Assembly: GCA_033807695.1 (NCBI GenBank)
Contig: CM066308.1
Location: 1,674,001-1,738,000 of the forward strand
Source of the DNA: Daedaleopsis sinensis
Lineage: Eukaryota; Basidiomycota; Agaricomycetes; Polyporales; Polyporaceae
Direction of reading: 5' to 3'
DNA length: 64,000 bases
A program made the position numbers and the translations under genes. Below, piece after piece: positions 45,423 to 58,300 of this stretch. A model generated the notes under the pieces. That model was not told the origin of the DNA, searched no databases, and was given only the letters and a program-made list of their open reading frames with translations. Numbering within the stretch: the first letter of the stretch is position 1; each line of letters starts with the position of its first letter.

Positions 45423-45769
45423 GGTTGTAAGATCTGGAGAGCAAGGGGTCGAGGAGGCTCGGGATGGTGGTAAGAGCTACAGGGAGGGGCTGTTAGCCTG
45501 TTGCTATAAGTATATCACGATGGCCGACAACGGCGATTGCCGCGCTCTGATTGGACAAGGCGGTGGCACTCGACCCGTCCATTCTCGACCCGTTTTCCTC
45601 TCTCCTCCCTCTCGAGACACATGTGTAGCATTCGTAATTGATACAGTATTCTATTCTGTGCTGTACAGTAGGTCCAATAAGTACTGCGAGGAGACACCAA
45701 GCGAGAGAAACAGTATCCCGGATAACGCGCTTCCAGAGCGCAGAGATGGTGAATGTGATAGGGGCACAG
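45423..45769. other. Cofilin upstream region
   Basis: This 347-base gap lies between the alpha-actinin stop and the cofilin start, both on the minus strand. It should hold the cofilin promoter and the alpha-actinin 3' UTR. No other feature was seen. Confidence 0.5.
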
Positions 45770-48520
45770 TCACCGCCCATCCTGTTCGAATACTTCGTCC
45801 AACCATCGCTCATAGTCATACTCGGGCTCGCCGACGCCGTTCTCGATCGACGGCATCGCTTGCCGCAGGAATTCGATCGTGCTGGCTGGCAAGTGGGCTA
45901 CGCGCAGGTCGAGCTCTGTCACGTATGGCTGCGGCAAGGCAATGTCAGTTTACCATCTGCCTGCGGCGCAATCGCACACTGACCTTGTCCGCAGCAATAC
46001 CTCGGAATGACTCTCGTAGTTGTGCCGGAGACGTCTGGTCTTCCATAATATCCACCTGACAAACCCACGAGAGCTTAGATCTCGCAGCACGATAGGAGTC
46101 AACTGCCTTACCAAGAGGTTAATGAACGCCTCAAATGTGACCGCGCCATGTTCCTCCATGAGTTGATCATAAATGAGATCCATGTCCTCGTCCTAATGAA
46201 GACGACATAAGTATTGGGCCAGGCAACTATCGAATCAACTTACCGAGTAGACGATCCCGAGACTAGCGAGAGCAGCACTCATCTCCGACTGGTTGAGGGT
46301 GTTCGACTCGTCCTTGTCAAAGTATCGGAATGTACTCTCGAACTGCTCGAGCTGAGCCGGAGTGAGATTGGTCATGTTCCGAGAGACGATCTGTGCGGAC
46401 ATGTCTTAGATACGGCCGGTGCAGGTCACAGAGATGGAGTAAACCATACCTGGTTGTCGATGAACGCTATCTTCTTCGATATGCTCTGCGTGACGAGCTC
46501 GAGCTCAAACCGTAAGTCCTCCAGAGTGAACACGGTATAGTCGTTCTCGTCAACATTTGCGGCCCGGCATTCATCATCTGCAGCGGCGACAGCTAACAAG
46601 CTTTCCGTGAAAGAGGGCATGCGCGTCTGTAGTTCCCGAACATGTTCTAGTTGTTCTTCCAGTGGCCCTTCTACCGCTGACAACTCGGAGGATATCTGCC
46701 GCAGTCGTTTCTCAAAGCTGTTCGCAAGGTCGGCGAACTGGTGTCGTAGCTTGTCCTTGATTCTAGACGAGAATGCCAGTAGTGATGCACGTCAATGATG
46801 AACCACTTGCGCAAGTGAGCAACGATGCGCACTGTCGGATCTCCGCGTTGATAGCACGAGAACGTGTCGCCTCGGTTTGTAGCAACGAGTTCCAGGCCAT
46901 ATCAATCTCCGGGGGAGCCATACCAGGAGGAGGCAAGTATTCTCGTAGACCATACGTCTTCAGTTTCGTCTGTACGTTGCCAAAGAGCGTCGCCAGATCT
47001 TGCTTTTCCGTGACCCATGAGCGCTTGGTAGTTTGCTTATAATTCTGGAAGGACTGCGCGTGTTGTAGGGCGTCAGCGTAGGTGCCGACGAAAGACTTGG
47101 CAGCCCAAACGTCCTGCATGTCCAACATCGAATTGAGGAGCGCACGCGCCCGTCGTTCGTAGTCGTTCTTACTTGTCCAAACGGATTGCATGAGCTCTGC
47201 GAATTTCTCAACGCGACGCGATACAGTCTCAGTTTGCTCTGGAAACACATGAGCTTCGCAACCTGGAGAAACGAACAACGGAGCTCACCCATGGACGAGA
47301 AAGCATGGAAGAATCCAGCGACATATGTCATAACACTGCGTTCATCTGGATGCTGAGTATCACACAAGTCTGCTACTTCGAGCAGTTGCTAAAGTGACAA
47401 AGCGATTGTTAGCCGATCATCGACGCATAGTGAGAACACGAGGCGGACAGGAATACCGAGGTGTTCCTGTGCAATCTGGAAGGCAAGACGAGTGTTGCCG
47501 TGCCTATCAGTCTTACGCCCAGCGTCAGTATGCAATCGGTTGTTATGTTCACCAAGAGCAATACCTTGTCGAGCTTGTCGTAGTCGATCAGGTCGGGTCG
47601 ATGGCAATGGATGAGAGCGCATCTGTTGACCATGGCCGAAGAACGACTGTGAATCAGTAGCATGAAAAACACATGGAACACTTACAATGCAAGGCCGTCA
47701 CACCAACTGTACGAGAAATCTTGAACGTCGACTTCCTTATAAGGTGCTGTCTTGCGTTGACACCAGAGAAGCAGACCCTCTTTCGCCGACAGCCCTTCTT
47801 CGCTTCATACACAAATTCACACTTAGAACAGCCCGGTACCGAATCAGAGATGAGAGCATCAGAGTGACGGACCTGATATCAGCAATAGTGAATCGCAGAA
47901 TCAAAGTCCAGATCATGCCGAGGATGAGCTTCAAGTTTCCGTCAATGATGTCTAGAGCAATGGTCTTAATGGTTAAACAGGTCGACATGTACGTTCACGA
48001 ACCTTCGGGACCAATGTTGGTGAGCTTGACGCCTCGAGAGGTTATGAACTCCAAGGCCTTGTTGACATTCTCCGCTTTCTGAATACGCATCCTCGGATTC
48101 TTGTTGTAACGGCCTAGGGATGTATCACCTGGCCGGAGTTTGGTTAGACGAGACTGGGAGCAGCACCGAATACCATACCCATGATTTCCTGCACGATCCC
48201 AACCGTGAACACGGGTTCCGCGGGAGCTACATGAGGGCGGAGCACTCACCATGAGCTGAATCAGCCGTACGCCATCTGAGAGATCTCGTACAAGAGAGGT
48301 CATCGGAGGATAGCCATTCGCTTCTAGCTTTGTGTTGAGCCTGGGGTATGACGGGTGTGAGACAGCAGCGGGTGGCCTGAGGGCGGACATACCATTTGCA
48401 GAACGTCCGCTCCTGGACGTCGCGAGAGCGCGACTCGAGGGTCTCCATTGTGTTCGGCGAGAGCGGGGAGAGCAGGCCGGCGCCCCAGGACATCCTGCTC
48501 GGGTTGTAGGTGATATCCAT
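45770..48520 (-). CDS. Alpha-actinin
   Basis: Alpha-actinin cross-links actin filaments, in fungi at the cytokinetic ring. The start is the ATG at 48520 ([15 protein letters not shown]). Two calponin-homology domains come first. CH1 has [21 protein letters not shown] and [21 protein letters not shown]2 has [34 protein letters not shown] and [15 protein letters not shown] short rod of spectrin-like coiled coil follows (about 47,280-46,400), shorter than in animals, as is usual in fungi. The C-terminal EF-hand has a canonical loop, [12 protein letters not shown], with acids or oxygens at positions 1, 3, 5, 7, 9 and 12. The second is degenerate. The stop is at 45770-45772. Many short introns are present; length is roughly 600-700 residues. 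A divergent promoter is shared with POB3. Confidence 0.92.
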
Positions 48521-48726
48521 CGCGGTGGGAGAGAGCCCAAGGCCGGGGCGGGGACGGAGGCGGGGACGATGGCGGGAGGAGAGAGGCGGCCCCGACGGAC
48601 GCACGCGCGAACACGAGCGCGTATTCAAACTCCGCAACGCGTCCTCGGCGCGCTCTTCACGCGACGCTCCCACCTTGCCTCCCGACCACCACCTTCTCGC
48701 CTCCGTGCTTCGTGTCTTCTCCAGCC
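48521..48726. promoter_or_regulatory. Divergent promoter, alpha-actinin / POB3, with ACGCGT
   Basis: This 206-base interval separates opposed starts. It contains ACGCGT at 48636-48641, the core of the MCB element that drives G1/S genes in yeasts. G-rich repeats (GGGACGGAGGCGGGGACG-like) lie near the alpha-actinin side. The cell-cycle role is inference. Confidence 0.45.
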
Positions 48727-50987
48727 ATGACCACGACACAGTTTGACGGGGTCTACCACGGGCTCTCCCCAGAAGTTGGCAGTATGTCTCTCTCCTTAAC
48801 CAAGGCATTTCACTCCATTCTCAAACTGTCTTTCACTGGCCAGAGTTTCGCATCGCCGTCAGTGGCATGGCGTGGAAGGCCGAAGAAGGGGACCAAATGA
48901 TTGCGATGCAAGCCTCGGACATCAAATGGGCACAATGGATACGCGTCGCGCGCAATTACCAGCTACGGGTGGGTTTGAAGGACAGATCAAAGGAAACATT
49001 CGACGGATTTGTGCGCGAGGTGAGTTGGCGGCGTTTCTGGTGCAAGTGGCGAGATACTGACGGGCTATCCCAGGATCACGACCGGCTCGCCCACCTTCTC
49101 AAACAGCACTTCAGCATCACGCTCGAGACGAGAGAAGTGTCCTTCAAGGGTTGGAACTGGGGCGTGACAGATTTTCAAGGTGCGTCTTTATCACAGTTCC
49201 ATCACCTCCGTAGTCTCATACACCATTTCAGGCCAAGACCTTGCCTTCCTCGTCTCAAATAGGACCGCGTTTGAGTTACCGCTCTCGCGAGTCGCTAACT
49301 CCAACATTGCGGGTCGAACGGAAGTGTCCCTTGAGTTTGCTACTCAGTCGAAGAAACCATCAAGAAATGCTCCAGATGAGATGGTGGAAATCCGCTTCTA
49401 TGTACCCGGGACGCAGACGAAGGGCCGCAGCTCCGATGCAGGCTCGCAGAAGTCTGACGATGAGGACGACGGGGAAGAGATTAGTGCCGCACAGGCTTTC
49501 CACGATCTCGTCAAGGAGAAGGCGGAAATTGGTCAGGTTTCTGGCGACATCATCCTCAGCTTCGATGAAGTCAACGTTCTCACACCGAGAGGACGCTACG
49601 ATGTGGACATGTATCCGGAGTTCTTGCGGTTACGCGGAAGGACGTACGATTACAAAATCTTATACGGGAGCATATCAAGGCTATTCTTGTTGCCCAAGGA
49701 CGATCTCCACGTCCTCTTCATTGTATGTCATCTTCGAACAGTGTCGATGCTTGGTTATGATGACGTCTGTCTCCCTCTAGCTTGGTCTCAGCGTTCCTAT
49801 CCGTCAAGGCCAAACGCGGTACCAGTATCTCGTGATGCAGTTCAGTCGTGAAGAAGAAATCACGGCGGAGCTGAACATGACCGAGTATGTAGGACGTTCG
49901 ATAATCACGCTATCTACTCACAGACAGACAGGGAGGAGATTGCGAAGCACGACAGGCTAAAGAAGAACTACGAGGATCCCACCTATGAGGTTGTTTCCGG
50001 TGTCTTCCGCGCGTTGTCCAAGAAGAAAATCGTAGGCGCGGGCAACTTCCAGAGGTGAGTTCTTACCCTGTATCCCAGGTACGGGTACGTTTAAATTGAC
50101 TTCATGCAGCCGCAATGGCCAACCGAGCGTCAAGGCCAACCTGAAGGCCGTGCAAGGCGACCTCTTCCTCCTCGAAAAATATGTTTTCTTCGTGTCGAAG
50201 CAGCCCACCCTGATCGAGCTTTCCGACATACATCAGGTCGTCTTCTCTCGTCTTGGTGCAGGAATGGGTGCCACCGCCGCACGGACATTCGATATCAAGT
50301 TCAAGACAAAGAGCGGAAGCGACATCACGTTCACTAGCGTGAACAAGGAGGAGCACGAGGTCGTGAACGCCTACCTGCAGGAGAAGAAGGTGAAGACCAA
50401 AAACGAGATGATGGAGGGCGAGCTCATCATGGGCCCGGACGATGAAGACGAGGAGATGCAAAGCGTCGCGAGCTCTGGCGAAGAGGTGCCCAAGCCGCGA
50501 CGCGGTGACGATGAGGATGACGACAGTGAAGAGGGTGAGCCATCCGATACCTCCTGGTTAGAATGCGTATTTAACGGCATCATCAGATGATGACTTCCAG
50601 GCTTCGGACTCTGACGCGGGCTCTCCGACCGACTCCGACTCATCGGACGAGGGCGGCCAAACCGCGTCAGACGCAAGCGGTGACCGTGACTTTATGCGGG
50701 CTGGGAAGTCGAAGGGTAAAGGGAAAGCCGCACCCAAGAAGAAGGCGCCGGCGAAGAAGGGCAAGGCGGACGACAGCGACGCGGACGACGACGACAAGCC
50801 GAAGAAGAAGGCTGCCCCAAAGCCAAAACCGAAACCGAAGCCGAAGCCGAAGGACAAAGACGGCGATGCGATGGATGTCGACGAAGAGGATCGGCCGAAG
50901 GCTAAACCCAAGCCCAAGCCCAAACCAAAGGCTACGGACGACGATGAAGGGCCCAAGAAGAAGAAGCAGAAGACAAACGCAGATTAG
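48727..50987 (+). CDS. POB3: FACT complex subunit Pob3 (SSRP1 homologue)
   Basis: Pob3 pairs with Spt16 to form FACT, which reorganises nucleosomes during transcription and replication. The start is the ATG at 48727 (MTTTQFDGVYHGLSPEVG). The N-terminal PH-like dimerisation domain includes FRIAVSGMAWKAEEG and SDIKWAQWIRVARNYQLRV. The middle tandem PH module includes EEISAAQAFHDLVKEKAEIG, ILTPRGRYD-like sequence (seen as VLTPRGRYDVDMYPEFLRL) and GDLFLLEKYVFFVSKQPTLI. The tail alternates acidic runs with Lys/Pro repeats (PKPKPKPKPK). No HMG box is present, as in fungi where Nhp6 supplies it. The stop is TAG at 50985-50987. About eight short introns are present and length is near 600 residues. 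Confidence 0.95.
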
Positions 50988-52509
50988 TTGCTATTTTGCG
51001 CGTATCATTCTCCCCTGTCGTTCTTGTTCGAAGTACCCTCATAGTACGTGGTTACGTAGCGTTGAAAGATGTCTGCGTACTTATGTGCCCTTCATAGTTT
51101 GCACACGGTCTCTAACTCTGTCTCAGTTCTGTCTTCTTGCAAGTAGCTCCCGAATACTTATTTCTGCTGATGTCATCGTTGTACATTGCTAATCATGCAA
51201 GACACAAGTAGATGTAGATGACGATCCCTCGTCCAGGCTCAGCGAATCACGTCCCGCTGAAATCACACGCGGTGCTTGCTGTGTCATAATTGTTGCCATT
51301 TAGGAGTAAGTGTAACCCTGTGTAACCACAACAAGAACATATCGTCTGAGGTGAAACTCAAGCTGACCATCCCGGATGGTGCACTGCGTCTAACCTGCGG
51401 TTACTATGTGCATACTACGGTAACCCTGCTAGCCCTCCTCAATTTTGAGAGAAGGGGAAATCGGGGGGAAATCTCAGGAGCCAGTGCTGCGCAAGAGCCT
51501 AGTGACAGCCGGACGGTAAACCAATCGACGAAGGACTTGCAAACGTCTCTCCCTCTCGAACAACTCGTTCAGTGGTGTTCGCATCCAGAGATAAGGCATG
51601 TCGGTGTCCTTGCCGTTCGAACGACATGCGACACGACCACTGTAGTTGCGAGTCCCAGGAATACGTGAGTGTTTTCGACGGCGTCTCGGGTTCGGCTGTC
51701 TCGCGCGCCCATCACCATCAGCTCATGAGATTCCCCCCGATTTCCCTTTCTCTCAGAATTGAGGTGAGATTTCCCCCGATTTCCTCTTCTCTCAAAATTG
51801 AGGAGGGCTGCTGCTAAGCGGGCGGTGACCTGTCGCACCCATCCAGTGCCACATCCTAGACTGCAGCTAGACATCCTGCGACATCCTCAGGTTCGTCCTT
51901 CTGGAGTATTTCTCCCACCGCTTGGGTCCTGATGTTTCCATAGAGCCACACCTAGCCAATTAGCATTGTCGCGTGCCAATGGTCGGTATACCGTAAGTAT
52001 AACTCATGATAGGCTATATAGTATAGCCAGGTTTGGCAGAGTCCCGAGCTTCGTTGCGAACTGGAAGCAAAGCGGACCGGGATACATGATAACCCTTCGT
52101 CGTGCTGTACAGCGAGGCAAGTTCATCCTCAGTGCGGTGACTTGTATTCGGAGCGGTACTAGACTACTTCAACTAAGGCTTATCTTCCAAGATGTACCCC
52201 GGGCCCGCCAAAACAGGGAACATTGCGCCGTATCTTGTGCACGCGTAAGCTGCTAGCCTACACCTAAGCGGACTGTCTCACTAGTACTCATAGGCATTCA
52301 ATGTGATGAGAAAGCTCAAGGAGAGAAACAGATCTAACCAGATATTCTCCCGTCCCTCGTGGAGTCGCAGGGAGTCGCTGACCTTCAAAGACCTATAAGT
52401 ATGTCTCAAGCTGCGATAGAGACAGCGGTGGGTCGCACATCGCCGCCCCTCCACGCATCCCCTACGCACATCTCTCCCCATCGCCGGCGAAGACAACACA
52501 GCTGCGTCC
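50988..52509. other. Intergenic, contains a MITE-like element
   Basis: About 1.5 kb between POB3 and the P450. Apart from the inverted-repeat element at 51431-51809, frames are short and without families. The P450 promoter should lie just before 52,510; CGCCGCCCCTCC-like pyrimidine tracts occur at 52,440-52,500. Confidence 0.5.
51431..51809. mobile_element. MITE-like element with a duplicated right arm
   Basis: The left arm 51431-51476 (AGCCCTCCTCAATTTTGAGA and onward) is the inverted match of the right arm 51765-51809, with few differences. A second, slightly diverged copy of the right arm lies inside it at 51726-51763, in the same orientation. The flanks show GCT on both outer sides, a possible three-base duplication. 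The interior is non-coding. Small size and lack of a frame fit a non-autonomous DNA element. Confidence 0.7.
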
Positions 52510-54706
52510 ATGGAGTCACTCCTCTCAAAGTTCGACTTAAAGGGCTCTACCGCTACCCAGGCATTGCCGATCGTAATTGGTCTTTCCGCTGTGGGGCTGG
52601 GCTTTCTCGTTAAATACCAGCAACGCTCTCGGAACGTGAACCCCAATCATCTCCCACTTCCTCCCGGTCCAAAACGTCTTCCCCTCATCGGAAATGCTCT
52701 CGACATCCCCACGACCAGCATGGCCCAGATATTCCATGACCACGCCAAGGTGCACGGTACGTCATTATTAGTATTCGTCCGTCGCCCTTCGGCAGTGACA
52801 ACTGTGTTCGCTTCATTACAGGCGACATCGTCTATTACGATGCACTCGGTCAGCCTATCGTCGTGCTAGACGCATACGAAGATGCTTTGGAATTGCTGGA
52901 CCGCCGCTCTGCCAACTTCTCGAGCAGAGCCCCTTCAGTGATGATATACCTGTACGTTCGTCTCGGACGGCACTACAAGCATTGCACTCTTTCCCTGTGC
53001 CTCAATTCTCCTCTCTTCATCCTGATCGACTTCTCGCAGCACCGGCTGGGAGTGGAACTTCGGCCTGATGCCGTACGGATTGGAATGGCGCCGTAGGCGA
53101 AAGGAGTTCCATCAGCACTTCAACTCGAACGCGGTCGGTCAGTACACGTCTATGCAAGAACGCGAGACTTCGAAGTTCGTTGGGCGTCTGCTCGAGAGGC
53201 CAGAGAAGTTCCTCGACCTCATTCGCCAGTATGTACTCGCTTGCGGTTTAGCCTCACTGAGCAGGAAGTCCTCATCATTGCGCTGTTGTAGCATCTTCGC
53301 GTCGACCATCCTACGTATCTCGTACGGGATTCAGGTAGGCGACGAGCACGACAAGTACGTGATTGCGAACGAGAAGGCCTTGGATGGGTTCGCGCAAGCC
53401 TTCGTGCCCGGAAAGTTCCTTGTAGAGACCTTCCCTTCTCTGCGATTTATCCCTAGCTGGTTCCCCGGAGGAGGTTTCAAGCGTATCGCCGCGGGGTGGA
53501 AGAAGCTGACGGTGAACATGCGTGACATGCCCTTCGACCATATTATGGCGCAGATGGTGAGCATAAGGTGTCTCGACGTCCACTACATCACGCCAACGTA
53601 AAGTTTTACGCAGAAAGAAGGTGACGCTCCGCCGTCAATCGCGACGAAGATGATGGAGGAGGCATCCAACAAAGTGGGTGTGGACATGGCTTATGAAACT
53701 GAACTCGCGAGAGACACCGCATCTCTCTCTTTCGCTGGTATGTTCCATCTTACAAAATTTCGGTCTCCGTAATTGAATGGTCTACCCCTTCTCAATAGCC
53801 GGCGGTGATACGGTAAGGCTGCAGCTTCATAATCACTGTTCCTCACACTTACAACATGAACGCTGCGGTGCAGACCATCTCGACCGTGTCTACCTTCTTC
53901 ATGGCCATGGTGTGCAATCCCGAGGTCCAGAAGAAGGCACGCATAGAGCTCGACGCGGTCATTGGGTCCAAACGCATGCCAACCTTTGAGGACCGCGACA
54001 AGCTTCCGTACATCATGGCAATCCAGAAGGAGTGCATACGATGGCAAGCGGTCAACCCTCTCGGTCTCCACCATCGCTCCATCGAGGACGCGGAGTACAA
54101 GGGGTACTTCATCCCGGAAGGCACGAACGTGTTGCCCAACCAATGGTACGCTTCGTCTTGCACTGCTGGCGGCTCGCAGACGGTAGACGCTGATGGCATT
54201 CCAGGGCGATGGCCCGTGACGAGAGCGCCTACCCCAATGCCGATGCCTTCAATCCCGACCGATTCATAAAGGATGGAAAGATGAACCCGGAAGTGCGCGA
54301 TCCGTACACATTCGCTTTCGGCTTCGGGCGTCGGTACGTATACTCATTCACCTTCTAAGCCTCCCTGAGATACTCACTAGCTGTCTTGTCACGTTCATGT
54401 GCTCGTACAGGATATGTCCGGGACGTCACTTCGTCGACACGTCGCTCTTTATCATCATCGCCTCTGTCCTCCATACTCTCGTTATCGACTACGCAATAGA
54501 CGATAACGGTATCCCTATCACCCCGGTACCGAGCATGACTGACGGAGTCCTCTCGTGAGTCCCGCGTCTCCGTTCCATCTGCAGACCTCGTCGAGGCTGA
54601 TCCGCCTTGTTCTTTAAGATATCCTCTGCCGTTCAAATGCACCATTAAGCCACGCTCTCCTGAGCACGCAGCCATGGTACATTCAACGATCAACCAAGAG
54701 GACTGA
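52510..54706 (+). CDS. Cytochrome P450 monooxygenase
   Basis: This is a microsomal haem-thiolate monooxygenase. The start is the ATG at 52510. A membrane anchor (residues about 18-36, ALPIVIGLSAVGLGFLV) is followed by the proline hinge LPPGPKRLPLIGN. The C-helix has WRRRRKEFHQHF, the I-helix AAGGDTT, the ExxR motif is in KECIRW, and the PERF-equivalent is FNPDRF. The haem loop FGFGRRICPGRHF carries the Cys ligand. Introns interrupt after NQW and inside the second Arg of GRR before ICPG. The stop is TGA at 54704-54706, giving about 510-520 residues, normal. It resembles the many P450s expanded in wood-decay basidiomycetes, but substrate and CYP family cannot be assigned here. A related P450 lies at the right edge. 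Confidence 0.93.
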
Positions 54707-55396
54707 TGATGGGAGATTCGACGGGGAGGATTAATGTCAGTCTACGGCACCTCTTTTCGGCGCAGTTTGGCGTGACAAAGTGCTTCGCAATACCTATGAG
54801 ACATTCTTCAGTATAATGATATCCAAGTCCCGCCAATTCCCACCGTGAATGCTACCCATATTTCGCGTGACATTCTTGATTGTGTGATGATGCATCCGAA
54901 TCCTGAACCCCTTGCAGCCAGTCATTCGACGAGTCTAGTGGTCTTATGCTTGAGCTTGTCTATCCGACCGGCCATGAGTACTAGCTGGCTCGATGATCTA
55001 CTATGACCATGACGGAGTGACGGTGAGGCGTCATCCTCAGTCAGGTCCATGCACAGAACCATGCAAAGCAGATGCAAAAGCAGGTTCGGACGGGGGGCGT
55101 TACTTCCTGTATGACAACACCTATCGGGGTGGCGAGAGCTCGGAGAGTGCAGGAAGACTGCACAGATGGATGAACATTCATAAAGAGGCTACAATGTGAT
55201 ATCCCGTATTTGCTATCCTACAGCCGTTCCGTGAATCCAAGTCCCGTGTGGATAGGATGTGGTAACCACTAATGAGAGTCATATACAGCAGATTCCAGGG
55301 TATGGTTCCATCGCAACGCAGGGTCCCTTGAGCAAATTGAACGCATGAGTGACTAGTCCAGTCCGACATCTATGGAATCGTCGAGATTATCAGAGT
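54707..55396. other. Convergent 3' flanks, no gene seen
   Basis: This lies between the stops of the P450 and the Dicer-like gene. Frames are short. No repeats or RNA genes were recognised. Confidence 0.5.
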
Positions 55397-58300
55397 TTAA
55401 ATGTTCTCGTCGACTTCTTCAGCCGCAGGTGCAAGCTCTCCCTCTCCCGCAACTACCGGCTCGCCCCCCTCAAAGCTTACCAGGTCAACGTTCACGCCCT
55501 GTGCCCTGACCATAGCGTTCGCCCGCTCTGCCGCCGTAAAGCGCACCTCGTCCTCGCTCACCTTGGTGCGATACGACGCCGAGACGTTCACGACCTCTTT
55601 CCCGTCGATCACCACCGCACAGCTCACCCGCCCCTTCTTCTTCTCAAGCTTGTACTCGACCTCCTTTCTCTCCGGCCGCTGCTGCGCCGCCCAGATCTCC
55701 AGGCGCGACACCGGGTGTAGCACGTCCACGTCCTCGAGCACGACACGCTCCAGGACGCCGAACAGCCCCAGGCTGCGCATCACGCCCCGGACCGCATCGA
55801 GGCTCCCGTGCGAGTCGATGTAGACGGCCCCGAACAAGCTCTCGACCATGTCGCTGAGGAACTTGGGCGCCTGCAGGCTCGTGAGCGCGGCCCAGGGGTA
55901 GATGGAGTCGTGTGCCAGCGCGTGGGCGATCGCAGCGCCGTGCTTCTGGAAGCGGAGGAACGTCAGGTTCTGGTCCTCGATCACGCGGTGGCTCGAGTGG
56001 AGGAGACACTGCCAGAGGTGGATCCGCTGCGTCTCGCCGACCATGGTGAGGCCCTCGGCGGGCGACCAGCTGGGCATCGCGGACTCCATGGGGAGGGACA
56101 TGGCGAGGCAGAAGTAGGCGAGGATGTGCGAGTTGACGACGGACTCCTTCTTGATGTGCATGTAGCCCGGGCTGTAGTTCTTGCCGGGCGCGTGGTAGAG
56201 GTAGTCGACCACGATCATGTCGAGGGCGGCGTCGCCGAGGAACTCGAGCCGCTCGAGCGACATAGCGGCAGAATCTCCCTGGTAGCTGGCGTGCGTGAGT
56301 GCTTGGACGAGGAACGTGCGCCGGGAAAACTTGTAGTCGATCATCTGCTCGACGAGCGCGAGCTGGTCGGGGATGTCGGCGAGGTCGTCGACCTCGTGCA
56401 TAGCCTTGACGCGCTGGGGCAGCTTCTTCCAAGACAACCCGAGGTCGAAGCGCTCGACGCAGTCGATGGCGAGGTCGAAGCCGCCGTGCTCGTATGCGGC
56501 GCCGATGAGCGACTCGACGACGTCCGCGAGCATTTTGGTCGAGAGCTCTTCCGCTGTTTGCTTCTGCTCTTTCCCCTTCTCTTTGTTAGTCAGTATCTGC
56601 TCCACCTCCTTCTCTGAAGAGCTCGCGGGCAGCGACCGGGAGTGTGGCTTCCACTTTCTCGGCACGAAGCGGTCGCGTATGATCCACTTGTAGAGACCTT
56701 TCTTCACCGCCCATCTGGCCAGGTTGACGTTCGCGACTGCGTGGTCCTTCTTCCGACTGAGGTATCCCTCGTGCCAGAGTGGGAACTCCGCATACAGCTG
56801 GTTGCTGGCCACAAACTTGAGCACCGTGTCGCCCAAAGTCTCGAGCCGCTGGTAGTGGAAGCGTTCCTGAGCAGCGGGAGCTGTGATGGCAGTAACGAGG
56901 AGAGGGAGGGGAACATCGGCCACGGGAGATTCGAGGAAGAGGTCAGTGCGCAGGCTGTGGACTGTCAATGCCATAGAGAGCCAACGCAGGATGGAGGGAA
57001 GGAGGAGCCCGTAACGGATTTCTTCCACGGAACCGAGCTCCACTAGTGCGTGCTCTGGATGCAGGAGGAAGGGTAAGTTCTCCTTCAACACATCTGGTCT
57101 CCGATCGGTGCTCGCGTCGGTGAACGGTATGAGGAAGTTGCGCCGCTTCGGAAGCTCCTTCACCACCATCAGAGGATAGGTGATCTGTAGCTCTGGGTGC
57201 GCCTCGTACTGCTCGCGGAACTTCTCTTCCTCTTCGGGAGTCAGAGGCTCGTACCGCCACTTCTGCAAGCGCAGCGGTTTATCGAACTTCTTGACGCCTC
57301 GTACGAGCGCGAGGTCCACTGGGTACGAGAAGCGCTGGCCGAGGATTGAAGCGTTCGCCATCAGTGCAGTCTCGCCTTTGAGGGTCGCACCGTGCGCGAA
57401 GCGATCCCGCTGCCACGCGCGACGCTCGTTCCAGGACTCCGCGTTTGGCCATACTCCCACAGGGAGGAACAGGTATGAGAAGTTGTCCTTGTCGCGATCC
57501 ATGCGAGAGCCGTAAATCCTGAGGAACAACGCGTACGTCCATTCGCGCGCCCGGCGAACTGCATCCTCAGACACGGGCATTCCAGTCGGAGCACCGAGGG
57601 ACATCGCGAGCTCCCGGCGACCAGGGGTGTATAGCGTGGGGAAGTCGCCCGACGCAAACATGGGTAGCTGATTGCGAGTAAGGAGGTGGAGGGCGGGAAG
57701 ACCCTCGACGATCAGTTCGTGTGCGAACCACGAGACCTCGTCTTGGCTGACCGCCCAGGGATCCATCTGTACACTGACCTGTGCGGTGCTCGCACGTTTG
57801 GCAACCTCCCTGAGCATGGCCTCGACCTCCTCCGCTTTGTCGGGTTCGATGGCGCTGCTGAGGGGCAACATGTGGTGGTTCACGAGCCCGGCCTTGAAGA
57901 GCTCCATGTACGCGTTGTAGGCGACGCATTGCTGAGCTCTCCGTTTCGTAGAGTAAATTCGGTCGACGGTGAACTTCCGCAGACTTGGACGAAGTCTATT
58001 AGGAAAACCGTACGCGTCTCGGCGAATTTGGCACGTACTGTGGTGGGAGCGCCCTTGGAAGGATGACGGTTGCGCCCCAAGGACCTTGATACTCTTGTGG
58101 CAGGCGAACCTGATCCAGATGCCACCCCTCCCAGTAGTCGGGAGGATCAAGCTCATAGACGGGCACATGGCTATCTTGGCCACCGCTAGGAATGACTGCG
58201 CAGAAATGGTTAAGATGGGGAATAGCGATATCTGTGGTGAACAGGGCGCTGTTTCGGGTCATCAGCAAGCGCGCAACCCAGAGGGCAGAAGGACTCGTAC

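Noticed and set aside
55644..56617. Long frames on both strands within the RNase III region
   Set aside because: They are out-of-frame or antisense shadows of the Dicer-like coding sequence, with biased Arg/Ala or Val/Glu/Asp composition and no family match.
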